A DNA stretch of 64,000 nucleotides from Bacteroidaceae bacterium (lineage in GTDB: Bacteria; Bacteroidota; Bacteroidia; Bacteroidales; Bacteroidaceae): NCBI GenBank assembly GCA_902362375.1, contig CABIVS010000008.1, forward strand, positions 80,696 to 144,695. Reading direction: 5' to 3'. A program made the translations under genes and the position numbers. The notes under the pieces were generated by a model. That model did not search any database, was not told where the DNA came from, and saw only the letters and a program-made list of their open reading frames with translations. How positions within the stretch are numbered: position 1 is the stretch's first letter; each line of letters opens with the position of its first letter. Positions 41,520 to 49,298 of the stretch are shown here, piece after piece.

Positions 41520-42734
41520 ATGAAAAGAGTATTATTTTCGATGGTTTTATTGATGGCTGTTAGCTTCTCATTCGCACAAATGAAGAATGTAAAGGAAGCA
41601 AAGAGTATGGCTAATGACGTAAAACCTAATTTTAAGCAGGCTGAACAGCTTATTAAGGAAGCTATGAAGAATCCTGAAACGAAGGATCTTGCTGACACAT
41701 GGGACGTTGCTGGATTTATTCAGAGACGTATCAACGAGGAGCAAATGAAAAATGCTTTTTTGAAAAAGCCGTATGATACATTGAAAGTATACAATAGTAT
41801 TTTGAAAATGTATGAGTACTATAATAAGTGTGATGAATTAGCGGAAATACCTAATGAAAAGGGAAAAGTTAAAAACAAATATCGGAAGGCTAATGCTTCC
41901 AGTATGTTGGCTGAACGTCCAAATTTGATTAATGGTGGTATTCAGTATTTCAATCTGGACAAGAATAAAGAAGCTTTGAAGTTTTTTGCAACCTATGTGG
42001 AGTCAGCTTCTTATCCGATGTTAGCTGATAAAGAATTGGCTAAAAATGATACTCTTATTCCGCAAATTGCTTATTACGCAACATTAGCTGCTGATAGAGT
42101 GGGTGATAAAGATGCAATTATCAAATATGCTCCTATGGCTTTATCTGATAAAGATGGTGGCAAATTTGCAATGCAGTTGATGGCTGATGCTTACAAGGCT
42201 AAAGGGGATACTGCTGCATGGATTAAGTCTTTGGAAGAGGGCATCCTTAAGTTCCCTGGAAATGATTATTTCTTCGCTAATTTGGTTGATTATTATAATA
42301 GTTCTAATCAAGCTTCTAAAGCTATGGAGTTTGCTGATAGAATGTTAGCTAATGATCCTAATAACAAGTTGTATTTGTATGTAAAAGCATATCTTTATCA
42401 TAATATGAAAGAATATGATAATGCAATCGAATACTACAAAAAAGCTATTGCTGCTGATCCGGAATATGCAGAAGCATACTCTAATGTAGGTTTGGTATAT
42501 TTGATGAAAGCACAGGATTATGCTGATAAAGCAACAACGGACATCAATGATCCTAAGTATGCTGAAGCACAGGCTGTGGTTAAGAAATTCTACGAAGAAG
42601 CTAAACCATTCTATGAAAAAGCCAGAGCTTTGAAACCCGATCAACAAGATTTATGGTTGCAAGGTCTTTACAGAGTTTACTATAACTTGAATATGGGACC
42701 TGAATTCGAAGAAATCGATAAGATGATGAAGTAA
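41520..42734 (+). CDS. Secreted tetratricopeptide-repeat protein
   Basis: This 404-residue protein has a signal peptide (VLFSMVLLMAVSFSFA) and several TPR units, clearest at the C-terminus (YLYVKAYLYHNMKEYDNAIE followed by YYKKAIAADPEYAEAYSNVG). It is likely periplasmic, acting as a protein-binding scaffold. It is conserved behind gyrA in Bacteroides to my knowledge, but the function is unknown. It is the last host gene before the provirus. Confidence 0.85.
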   Translation: MKRVLFSMVLLMAVSFSFAQMKNVKEAKSMANDVKPNFKQAEQLIKEAMKNPETKDLADTWDVAGFIQRRINEEQMKNAFLKKPYDTLKVYNSILKMYEYYNKCDELAEIPNEKGKVKNKYRKANASSMLAERPNLINGGIQYFNLDKNKEALKFFATYVESASYPMLADKELAKNDTLIPQIAYYATLAADRVGDKDAIIKYAPMALSDKDGGKFAMQLMADAYKAKGDTAAWIKSLEEGILKFPGNDYFFANLVDYYNSSNQASKAMEFADRMLANDPNNKLYLYVKAYLYHNMKEYDNAIEYYKKAIAADPEYAEAYSNVGLVYLMKAQDYADKATTDINDPKYAEAQAVVKKFYEEAKPFYEKARALKPDQQDLWLQGLYRVYYNLNMGPEFEEIDKMMK

Positions 42735-42756
42735 GATCGTTTTCTGAAAAAATATA

Positions 42757-42790
42757 AGAAGGCTACTAGAAATAGTAGTCTTCTTTTTTA
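42757..42790 (+). terminator. Intrinsic terminator after gyrA-TPR
   Basis: AGAAGGCTACTA, loop GAAA, TAGTAGTCTTCT, then TTTTTT. Confidence 0.9.
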
Positions 42791-42875
42791 TTCATATAAT
42801 TTAAAGTAGTAATTGAAAAATCTTATATTTGATATGGACTTGAGTGGAACAGATAATTTTCTTCATTTAAATAAA

Positions 42876-42919
42876 AATAGAAAAAGGAGTAAGGTCATTA
42901 TATTACTCCTTTTTCTATT
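42876..42919. terminator. Second strong hairpin, abutting the left dif-like site
   Basis: AATAGAAAAAGGAGTAA (42876-42892) is perfectly complementary to TTACTCCTTTTTCTATT (42903-42919), a 17-bp stem. Its last bases overlap the first bases of the dif-like site (42917). It could insulate the attachment site from transcription. Confidence 0.75.
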
Positions 42920-42944
42920 AAACATAATATTAATTATTCCCTTC
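42917..42944. other. Left attachment site (attL), dif-like
   Basis: XerD-type arm ATTAAACATAA (42917-42927; complement TTATGTTTAAT, one base from the E. coli arm TTATGTTAAAT), centre TATTAA (42928-42933), XerC-type arm TTATTCCCTTC (42934-42944). The architecture is 11-6-11 as in dif. Its bases 42923-42942 are the left copy of the 20-bp direct repeat. Confidence 0.75.
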
Positions 42945-43032
42945 TTTGCAGTGTGATATTTAAAGACTGTTTAAGTCATTGGTCTAATTTTTTAAATATA
43001 TGTTTAATATGAAAATATGTGAAAGAAAAAAC

Positions 43033-43239
43033 ATGAAAGTTGAGTTTGAACGTCCTCGTGATTTTGATTTTACTGTAAATCGTGTGTTCGCTCGTGTTAT
43101 TGATGGTAAACGCCAAACTGTCCTTGTTCCTGCCGGTTCCTTCTCGCTATTTGGTATTTCTTTATTAGAAGCTTCTGCCATCTGTAAAAAGATATCTTCT
43201 ACTGCTCATTATATTTGTACTTCTCATATAATTGATTGA
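43033..43239 (+). CDS. Provirus small protein 1 (unknown)
   Basis: This 68-residue protein starts at MKVEFERPRDFD; the frame opens at ATG 43000 with 11 more residues (MFNMKICERKN), which may be the true start. It is charged and lacks a membrane segment, with a beta-like stretch (FARVIDGKRQTVLVPAGSF). First gene of the element. I recognise no family; early position suggests a regulatory or DNA-binding (VP5-like) role, but this is a guess. Confidence 0.6.
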   Translation: MKVEFERPRDFDFTVNRVFARVIDGKRQTVLVPAGSFSLFGISLLEASAICKKISSTAHYICTSHIID

Positions 43240-43240
43240 T

Positions 43241-43471
43241 ATGGCAAAAGAACAACCCGAATACTTACTTAAGGTAACTATTAACGTACTCTATCGTGCT
43301 ACTCAAGAAAATATTACAAGCTTCCTGCTTGGTGAGTTTCCTACCGTCCGTGCTGCTGAAAAGCTCCGTGATACTTTGTCATGTTATAACCCTGATAAGC
43401 TATTTCTAGCTAAATATGAACAAATTACTAATCCCCAATTTAAAATTATTTCCAATGAAATTGACAAATGA
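43241..43471 (+). CDS. Provirus small protein 2 (unknown)
   Basis: This 76-residue protein starts at ATG 43241, directly after the previous stop (TGATATG). It contains EYLLKVTINVLYRATQ and a segment rich in charged residues. The frame extends 9 bases upstream to a TTG, which is less likely. The family is unknown. It overlaps the next gene by 17 bases. Confidence 0.6.
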   Translation: MAKEQPEYLLKVTINVLYRATQENITSFLLGEFPTVRAAEKLRDTLSCYNPDKLFLAKYEQITNPQFKIISNEIDK

Positions 43472-43661
43472 ACAAATTAAAGCTATTATCACTGCCGTAT
43501 GTACCCTTATCACTACGGTGTCAGCTATCATTCTTTCTACAGCATGTACCGTATCTCTATCGGTTTCAAAAAATAACTCCAATTCCACACAACGTACGGA
43601 ACAAACTACCACCTCAAGTGTGGATTCAACTCAAATCTATTTTAACCCTATAAAACAATAA
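43455..43661 (+). CDS. Provirus small membrane protein or lipoprotein
   Basis: This 68-residue protein begins MKLTNEQIKAIITAVCTLIT, followed by a hydrophobic helix and a lipobox-like ILSTAC at about residue 30, then a Ser/Thr/Gln/Asn-rich polar tail. It is either a single-pass membrane protein or a lipoprotein. In a lytic ssDNA phage a small membrane protein could act in lysis (as X174 E does), but no sequence similarity supports that. The frame could start earlier (43416). Confidence 0.6.
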   Translation: MKLTNEQIKAIITAVCTLITTVSAIILSTACTVSLSVSKNNSNSTQRTEQTTTSSVDSTQIYFNPIKQ

Positions 43662-43664
43662 CTT

Positions 43665-46088
43665 ATGGCTGATACTATTTTTGATGCTACCCTTGACGTC
43701 GATAATGACGTAAAAGTAAATAACTTTGACTGGTCTCATGCTAACAACCTGACTACTCAAATTGGTCGTATTACACCTATCTTCTGCGATATGGTCCCTG
43801 CAAAGACTTCTTTCCGTGTTAATCCTCGTTTCGGTCTCCAGTTTATGCCTATGGTATTCCCGATTCAGACACGTATGAAAGCCCGTATCTCATTTTACCG
43901 CTATCCTTTGCGTGCCCTTTGGAAAGACTATAAAGACTTTATTGGTAACTTCCGTGAAGGTCTCGAAGAGCCGTATATTGATTTTAATACTGCTGCTAAG
44001 TTAAAAGCTATGGGTTCTACTGGTTCTCTCGGTGATTATCTTGGACTTCCTACTACTCTTGTTGGTAAATTTGGTGGTTCTGAAACTGAACAGGGTTCTC
44101 CTGACCCTATTCAATTCCAAATGCAATCACAGTATTATACTAAAGATATTTCTAATAATCGTGGTATCTTTGCCGGAACTCGTGGTGTTTATGATGCTGC
44201 TTCTTATGCCGCTAATAAATCTTACGGTTTACAGTCTGATAATGTTATTGGTAATGAATTAAATTTGTCTTATCCTGCTTCAAATACTGTTACTGCTACT
44301 ACGTTGATTCCTGTTGGTGCTGCTTTTAAAGCTAATTGTGAAATACAAGGTAATTCAACGGTAAATGATTATTTTGAGTTTCGTTTTGCTGGTATTTCTT
44401 CTGCTGATTGGTCTGCTTATTTGCCTCAATTGATGCAGGTATTTGTTGTTCGTGGTGCTGATGAAAGTAAGGCTTATAATCTGTTAACTACTTTTTCATA
44501 CGATTATGACACTTTGACTTTAAAGGTCCGTGGTCAGCTTTCTCAGGAGTATCTTGATTCTGCTGTTGCTGGTGAAACGTTATATTGTTATCTTGCTTAT
44601 AATCCTTTTGTTTCTATTCAGAAATGGTTGCAGTATAATGGCTCTATTGATAAATGGGATTGTACATTTATTGATTCTCTTCCTCCTGATTTGAGTGCTC
44701 CGCTTCCTGCTGGTGCTGGTTCTACTACTACTGCTTGGACTTGGACCTCTCCTTTGTTTGGTCCTGTTACTCCTAGTTGTTTTTTGTTGCGTGATCCTGA
44801 ATTGTCCCGTGATTTGTCATTAGATACTTGTCCTTGGTATAATTCTTCTTCTGAAAAAAAAGACCAACAACAAAAGATTCTTGCTTATAGTTTTCGCGCT
44901 TATGAAGGTATCTATAATGCATTCTTCCGTGACAACCGTAATAACCCGTATTACTTGAATGGTCAGGTACAGTATAACCAATGGATTCCTACCGATGCTG
45001 GAGGTGCAGATAATGAACTTTACGAGCTTCATTATGCTAATTGGGAAAAAGATTTCCTTACTACTGCCGTTCAATCTCCCCAACAAGGTAACGCTCCTCT
45101 TGTAGGTATTACTACTTATACTCAAACTGTTGATAATGGTGACGGTACACGTACTGAACTTATAAAAACTGCTCTTGTCGATGAAGACGGTAAAAAATAC
45201 GGATTATCCTTCAAAAGTTCTGATGAAGGTCTTGAAGGTGTCGAATATGTAGAACTTGATAACGGCACTGCCGTTCGTCAGGCACGCTCACTCTATGACC
45301 TTGCTACCTCCGGTATTTCTATTCCTGATTTGCGGATGGTAAATTGTTACCAAAAGTTCCTTGAACTTAACATGCGTAAAGGCTACTCTTACAAAGATAT
45401 CGTTGAAGGTCGTTTTGCTGTTAAAGTCCGTTACGCTGACTTGCTTCTCCCCGAATTTTTTGGAGGTGTTTCCCGTGATATTGATGTTAACAGTGTAACT
45501 CAAACTGTTGACCAAAATGTAGCTGGTCAGACAAATGACTATGATAAAGCTCTTGGTTCGCAAGCTGGTATTGCTGGTGTCCGTGGTGAAGCGAATGCCA
45601 ATATAGAATGCTTCTGTGATGAAGAATCTATTATTATTGGTTTGCTTGTGGTCACTCCCCTACCCGTTTATACTCAACTTCTGCCGAAACACTTTACTTA
45701 TCGTGGTCTTATGGAACATTACCAACCTGAATTTAACTTGATTGGCTTCCAGCCTATTAAATACAATGAGGTATGTCCTATTCAGGCTTTCAACGATAAT
45801 CCAGCCTTTTTAACTGAAACATTTGGTTATAACCGACCTTGGTATGAGTATTGTCAGAAATATGATGTTGCGCACGGCTTGTTCCGTACTAGTTTGTCTA
45901 ATTTCCTGATGCATCGTGTATTTGACCAAAAACCTGAACTTGCCAAATCGTTCTTGTTGGTTGACCCTGAACAGGTTACAGATGTATTTGCGGTTACTGA
46001 AACTACGGATAAGATTTACGGTCAGATATGGTTAGATTGTACTTGTAAACTGCCTATTGCTCGTGTTGCTATTCCTAGGTTGGATTAA
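43665..46088 (+). CDS. Microvirus major capsid protein VP1
   Basis: This 807-residue capsid protein of the F/VP1 jelly-roll family builds the T=1 shell. The N-terminal part is recognisable (TQIGRITPIFCDMVPAKTSF, FRVNPRFGLQFMPMVFPIQT, ARISFYRYPLRALWKDY), and so are the C-terminal strands (QPIKYNEVCPIQAFNDNP, RPWYEYCQKYD, ending KLPIARVAIPRLD). It is much longer than gokushovirus VP1 (about 530-570 residues). The extra length sits in the middle (about residues 190-560), which would form surface loops, a trait of Alpavirinae. Codons end mostly in T. Confidence 0.92.
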   Translation: MADTIFDATLDVDNDVKVNNFDWSHANNLTTQIGRITPIFCDMVPAKTSFRVNPRFGLQFMPMVFPIQTRMKARISFYRYPLRALWKDYKDFIGNFREGLEEPYIDFNTAAKLKAMGSTGSLGDYLGLPTTLVGKFGGSETEQGSPDPIQFQMQSQYYTKDISNNRGIFAGTRGVYDAASYAANKSYGLQSDNVIGNELNLSYPASNTVTATTLIPVGAAFKANCEIQGNSTVNDYFEFRFAGISSADWSAYLPQLMQVFVVRGADESKAYNLLTTFSYDYDTLTLKVRGQLSQEYLDSAVAGETLYCYLAYNPFVSIQKWLQYNGSIDKWDCTFIDSLPPDLSAPLPAGAGSTTTAWTWTSPLFGPVTPSCFLLRDPELSRDLSLDTCPWYNSSSEKKDQQQKILAYSFRAYEGIYNAFFRDNRNNPYYLNGQVQYNQWIPTDAGGADNELYELHYANWEKDFLTTAVQSPQQGNAPLVGITTYTQTVDNGDGTRTELIKTALVDEDGKKYGLSFKSSDEGLEGVEYVELDNGTAVRQARSLYDLATSGISIPDLRMVNCYQKFLELNMRKGYSYKDIVEGRFAVKVRYADLLLPEFFGGVSRDIDVNSVTQTVDQNVAGQTNDYDKALGSQAGIAGVRGEANANIECFCDEESIIIGLLVVTPLPVYTQLLPKHFTYRGLMEHYQPEFNLIGFQPIKYNEVCPIQAFNDNPAFLTETFGYNRPWYEYCQKYDVAHGLFRTSLSNFLMHRVFDQKPELAKSFLLVDPEQVTDVFAVTETTDKIYGQIWLDCTCKLPIARVAIPRLD

Positions 46089-46362
46089 CGCGCGCGCGCT
46101 TCGTGTGTGCGAATAACTGCCCTCTTCTTAGTCTCAGACCCGTTTAATCTGCGATGGGGGGCCCCTCTGGGGGGAGCTGTCCGGCTCCTTGGGGGGTCCC
46201 CTTCTAGGGGGTGCTCCGGTTAGTTTAACCTAAACCCTTAAAGGCGGAAGCCGTCTATGAAAAAATCAATGCAACTTTTTCATCCCGCGGAGCGAACTTG
46301 GGTCCAGCGTCACGCTGGCGCTGTCCGCGTAGGACAAAAAAATAACTTTTAATTTTACTATT
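46089..46362. other. GC-rich structured spacer in the provirus
   Basis: A gene-free spacer with composition unlike the rest: CGCGCGCGCG at about 46089-46099, four G runs of 5-6 (46156, 46169, 46191, 46207) mixed with C runs, and several small stems: GGAGC/GCTCC (46173-46188), CCCC/GGGG (46198-46210), CCAGCG/CGCTGG (46304-46318), GTCC/GGAC (46323-46335). On ssDNA it would be heavily folded and could hold a terminator, packaging or replication signal. Confidence 0.7.
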
Positions 46363-46680
46363 ATGGCTAAAAGAACATTTAAGGCTCAAATAAAGCCAGT
46401 TTCCTGTAAACTTCAAACAGGTGTTGACTATGAGATTACAAAACCTAATCTTGCACTTACACCTCAAAATATTAAGGAATTGACCGACCGCGGTATAGCT
46501 GTGAATCTTCCTAATGAAAAACAATTCCTTGAAGGTGATTCAATCTCTACCGCCAAATCTTGGGATGTTGAACCAGTTTTTAAGCGTTCCGCTGATATGT
46601 GTGAACTTTGGGAACTTGAACAAGTTACCAAAAATAAAGTGCTGAAAGCACATAAAGTTGATAAACGTAAATTTGGATAA
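46363..46680 (+). CDS. Provirus protein between VP1 and VP2 (possible scaffold, VP3-like)
   Basis: This 105-residue soluble basic protein (MAKRTFKAQIKPVSCKLQTG at the start, KAHKVDKRKFG at the end) has no membrane segment. Its position beside VP2 is one where related phages have a small structural or scaffolding gene, but I see no diagnostic similarity, so the VP3 suggestion is positional only. The start is clear: ATG after an A/T-rich leader following the GC-rich spacer. It is followed 2 bases later by VP2. Confidence 0.65.
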   Translation: MAKRTFKAQIKPVSCKLQTGVDYEITKPNLALTPQNIKELTDRGIAVNLPNEKQFLEGDSISTAKSWDVEPVFKRSADMCELWELEQVTKNKVLKAHKVDKRKFG

Positions 46681-46682
46681 TT

Positions 46683-47705
46683 ATGTTGTCTGCTGCTTTA
46701 GGTATTGCCAGCTCTTTTGCTGGCAATATTGCTTCTAATAAAAATATTGATACTCAAGTTGCTTCTCAGCAGAATGAGAATCAAAAAAATCGTGATTGGA
46801 ATTTGAATCTTGCTAAACTGCAAAATCAATGGAATATTGACCAATGGAATCGTGAAAATGAGTATAATACTCCTGCTGCTCAAATGGCACGTTATAAAGC
46901 TGCTGGTTTGAATCCTGATTTGATATATGGTCAGCAAAATTTGGCTGCTGCTTCTCCTGAAATGACTTCCGGAGATGGTTCTCTTCCTACTGATGTTAGT
47001 AATCTTGCTAATAAACGTACTATTGGCGATATTGTTTCACAGGCTGCTTCTACCCGTTTGACTAATGCGCAAGCTAAACTTGCAGAAAGTCAAGCTAATA
47101 AAACTGATGCTGAAACTACTGGTCAAGGTTATCAAAATGATATTCTTAAATCTGATGCCGCTTTTCGTGATGCTCTTAATTCCGGTACTGTTGACCTTAA
47201 TAATATGAGTTTGAAAGTATCTGAAAAAGGTATGCAGTTGACCGATGAGCAGATTGGTAGATTGCGCAAGGAGTGCGATCAAATAGATCAAAATATAGAA
47301 CAATCTCGCGCTGCTGTTGATGAAATTCGTCAAAAGATATCTAATCTTAAAACTGACCAAGCTATTAGTAGGCTTCGTTATTTAATGGATGCTAAATTAA
47401 ATGAAGCTACTATAAAAAAATTGGCTAGTGATTGCAATCTTAATTATATTCAAGCAAAATCTATAATTCAAAAATTGCCTCATGAAATCGCCAATATTCA
47501 AGCTGCTACCTCCAAAACACGTGCTGATACTACTGTTGCTTTGGATTCTCTTTCTACTGCCTCTGTTACTCGTGCTGTTTTAGGTGAACAGTCTTTACAG
47601 TTGTCTCTCCAAAATAATTGGAATTACCAATATATGGAGTCTATTAATAATGAATCTAAATTCATTCGTGAGTGCCTTATCCGTACAAATGGATATCTTA
47701 AGTAA
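46683..47705 (+). CDS. Microvirus pilot/minor capsid protein VP2
   Basis: This 340-residue protein matches the VP2/H pilot family that delivers DNA across the envelope. The hallmark block is NTPAAQMARYKAAGLNPDLI followed by YG, very like the QMxRYKxAGLNPxLIYG motif of gokushovirus VP2. An N-terminal small-residue hydrophobic patch (LGIASSFAGNIASN) precedes it; the rest is rich in Gln/Asn/Ala and predicted coiled coil (about residues 165-240), as needed for an injection tube. A hairpin terminator overlaps its stop. Confidence 0.9.
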   Translation: MLSAALGIASSFAGNIASNKNIDTQVASQQNENQKNRDWNLNLAKLQNQWNIDQWNRENEYNTPAAQMARYKAAGLNPDLIYGQQNLAAASPEMTSGDGSLPTDVSNLANKRTIGDIVSQAASTRLTNAQAKLAESQANKTDAETTGQGYQNDILKSDAAFRDALNSGTVDLNNMSLKVSEKGMQLTDEQIGRLRKECDQIDQNIEQSRAAVDEIRQKISNLKTDQAISRLRYLMDAKLNEATIKKLASDCNLNYIQAKSIIQKLPHEIANIQAATSKTRADTTVALDSLSTASVTRAVLGEQSLQLSLQNNWNYQYMESINNESKFIRECLIRTNGYLK

Positions 47706-47729
47706 GCAGGGTTGTTACCCTGCTTTTTT
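47705..47729 (+). terminator. Intrinsic terminator after VP2
   Basis: AGCAGGGT, loop TGTT, ACCCTGCT, then TTTTTT. It divides the structural genes from VP4. Confidence 0.92.
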
Positions 47730-47773
47730 ACGATTTCTTCCAAAATCGTCTCCTATAACTTGATATATACAGA

Positions 47774-47824
47774 GTAACTGACACGCCTCTGATTATGAGC
47801 GTTTTAAATCTAGCTTTCAGTTAC
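47774..47824. repeat. Inverted repeat upstream of VP4
   Basis: GTAACTGA (47774-47781) and TCAGTTAC (47817-47824) are complementary across 35 bases, in the only other intergenic gap of the provirus and 45 bases before the replication gene. It is a candidate origin or regulatory structure. Confidence 0.5.
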
Positions 47825-47868
47825 GAATTGCCCTAAGTGCTCCTTCTGTGAGCTAAATCCCTCTTCTT

Positions 47869-49257
47869 ATGTCACAAATATATTGCGAAAATCCCGTAAT
47901 TATACGGAACTCAAATCTTAAGTATCTTCTTACTACATATAAAACTTATCATACTCCTAACGGTGATACTACTATTTCTAACTCGATTGCGGAGTATTAT
48001 AAATACTCCTTTCCTGAATGGAATTTCAATCCTTATCGTTTTGGTGTAACTCCTGATAATATAGATGATTATTATATCATTAATACACATACTGGTGAAA
48101 CTTTCCCTATGTTTATACTCGTTCCCTGTGGTAAATGTGAACTTTGCCGTGATAAAAAGTCCCGTGAGTGGTCTTTCCGTGCTATCTGTGAGAATGCTAC
48201 CTCTACATCTATGCCCTACTTCCTTACACTTACATATAATCCTAAACATTTGCCCAAATGTGGTATCTTTAAAGAGGAAATACAATTATTCCTCAAACGT
48301 CTACGAATTAAACTTGACCGTCTAAATATATCTCATAACCTCCGTTATGTTGCTGTTGGTGAATATGGAAAAACTTCTAAACGCCCTCACTATCATATGA
48401 TTCTTTGGAACTTTCCGAATGATTCTGAGCATTTCCGTACTATTACTTCTGTCTTACACTTCATTGAATCCTGCTGGACTTGCTTCACTGGTGAATATAA
48501 CTCTGATGGTTCTCCTATTATGGAATCTCTCGGCTTTGCCTACTGTCTTCCCTGTAAACAAGGTGCTATCTCCTATGTTATGAAATACATGAAAAAACAA
48601 TTTCAACCTCCCAAAGGTAAAAACCCTCTATTCTTCCTTACTTCCCGAAAAAATGGTGGTCTAGGTGCCGAATATGCCCGTAAATTCTTAGAGCACTATC
48701 GTTCGCATCCTGATGATACAAAAATAACTGCTACTGACCCTTTCACTGGCTATACTCAAACTGTGACTATGCCCGGCTACTTCCGTCGTATCTACTTCCC
48801 TACTCTTTCTGTCGTTCTTCCCAAACAAATTCGTGATGCTCATACTGAACTGTGTAAACTTATCTCTAAACGTATCTCTATTGCTCAAGTCCTTGACCCT
48901 TCTTATAAATTCCATATTGAAGATAATGAAAAAACTATCTTAAAAAAATACTGGTTTCTTCCTACTCAAATCTGCCTTAAATCTATGCCTAAATATGTCG
49001 CATATTATCGTACTATGTCTACTACTCGTCTACAAAATGAATATATTGATAACTGTCTCCGTGCTAATGAACTCTGTCGTTATTTATACCTTGAAACTTA
49101 TGATGAAAACTATCTAAAACAACGTCTGCAACTTGCTGAAAAAAGGCAGCAAAAAATGTCATTGTTATATGATTCTTTGCCGCCTATGAATATTCAGGAT
49201 ATAAAATACAACTTAATCTATTGTAGAAAAATACAAGAAAATAAGGAGATTATTTAA
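47869..49257 (+). CDS. Microvirus replication initiator VP4 (HUH endonuclease)
   Basis: This 462-residue rolling-circle initiator nicks the viral origin and starts replication. Motif 1 is YFLTLTYN (117-124), the HUH motif is RPHYHMIL (His174, His176), and motif 3 is SYVMKYMKK with candidate nucleophiles Tyr236 and Tyr240. A Cys cluster (CGKCELC, 87-93) before motif 1 is typical of gokushovirus-type VP4. Well preceded by a terminator and a 140-bp gap, so it has its own promoter. It is longer than most VP4 proteins (about 300-350), with an extended C-terminal domain. Confidence 0.93.
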   Translation: MSQIYCENPVIIRNSNLKYLLTTYKTYHTPNGDTTISNSIAEYYKYSFPEWNFNPYRFGVTPDNIDDYYIINTHTGETFPMFILVPCGKCELCRDKKSREWSFRAICENATSTSMPYFLTLTYNPKHLPKCGIFKEEIQLFLKRLRIKLDRLNISHNLRYVAVGEYGKTSKRPHYHMILWNFPNDSEHFRTITSVLHFIESCWTCFTGEYNSDGSPIMESLGFAYCLPCKQGAISYVMKYMKKQFQPPKGKNPLFFLTSRKNGGLGAEYARKFLEHYRSHPDDTKITATDPFTGYTQTVTMPGYFRRIYFPTLSVVLPKQIRDAHTELCKLISKRISIAQVLDPSYKFHIEDNEKTILKKYWFLPTQICLKSMPKYVAYYRTMSTTRLQNEYIDNCLRANELCRYLYLETYDENYLKQRLQLAEKRQQKMSLLYDSLPPMNIQDIKYNLIYCRKIQENKEII

Positions 49258-49274
49258 CTATTCATTAATTATTT

Positions 49275-49298
49275 TTATGTTAAATTATTTGGTCATAA
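49275..49298. repeat. Inverted XerD-like half-site next to the right attachment site
   Basis: TTATGTTAAAT (49275-49285) equals the E. coli dif XerD arm and points opposite to the degenerate XerD arm TTTGGTCATAA (49288-49298). The outer TTATG and CATAA can pair on single-stranded DNA. This resembles paired inverted attP sites of CTX-type phages, but the match may be chance in AT-rich DNA. Confidence 0.4.

Noticed and set aside
42984..43181. Possible repressor on the minus strand of the provirus
   Set aside because: The frame is antisense to the first small provirus gene, with no helix-turn-helix pattern and no promoter box.
45288..45563. Antisense frame within VP1
   Set aside because: It has no independent support and lies in the conserved capsid coding region.
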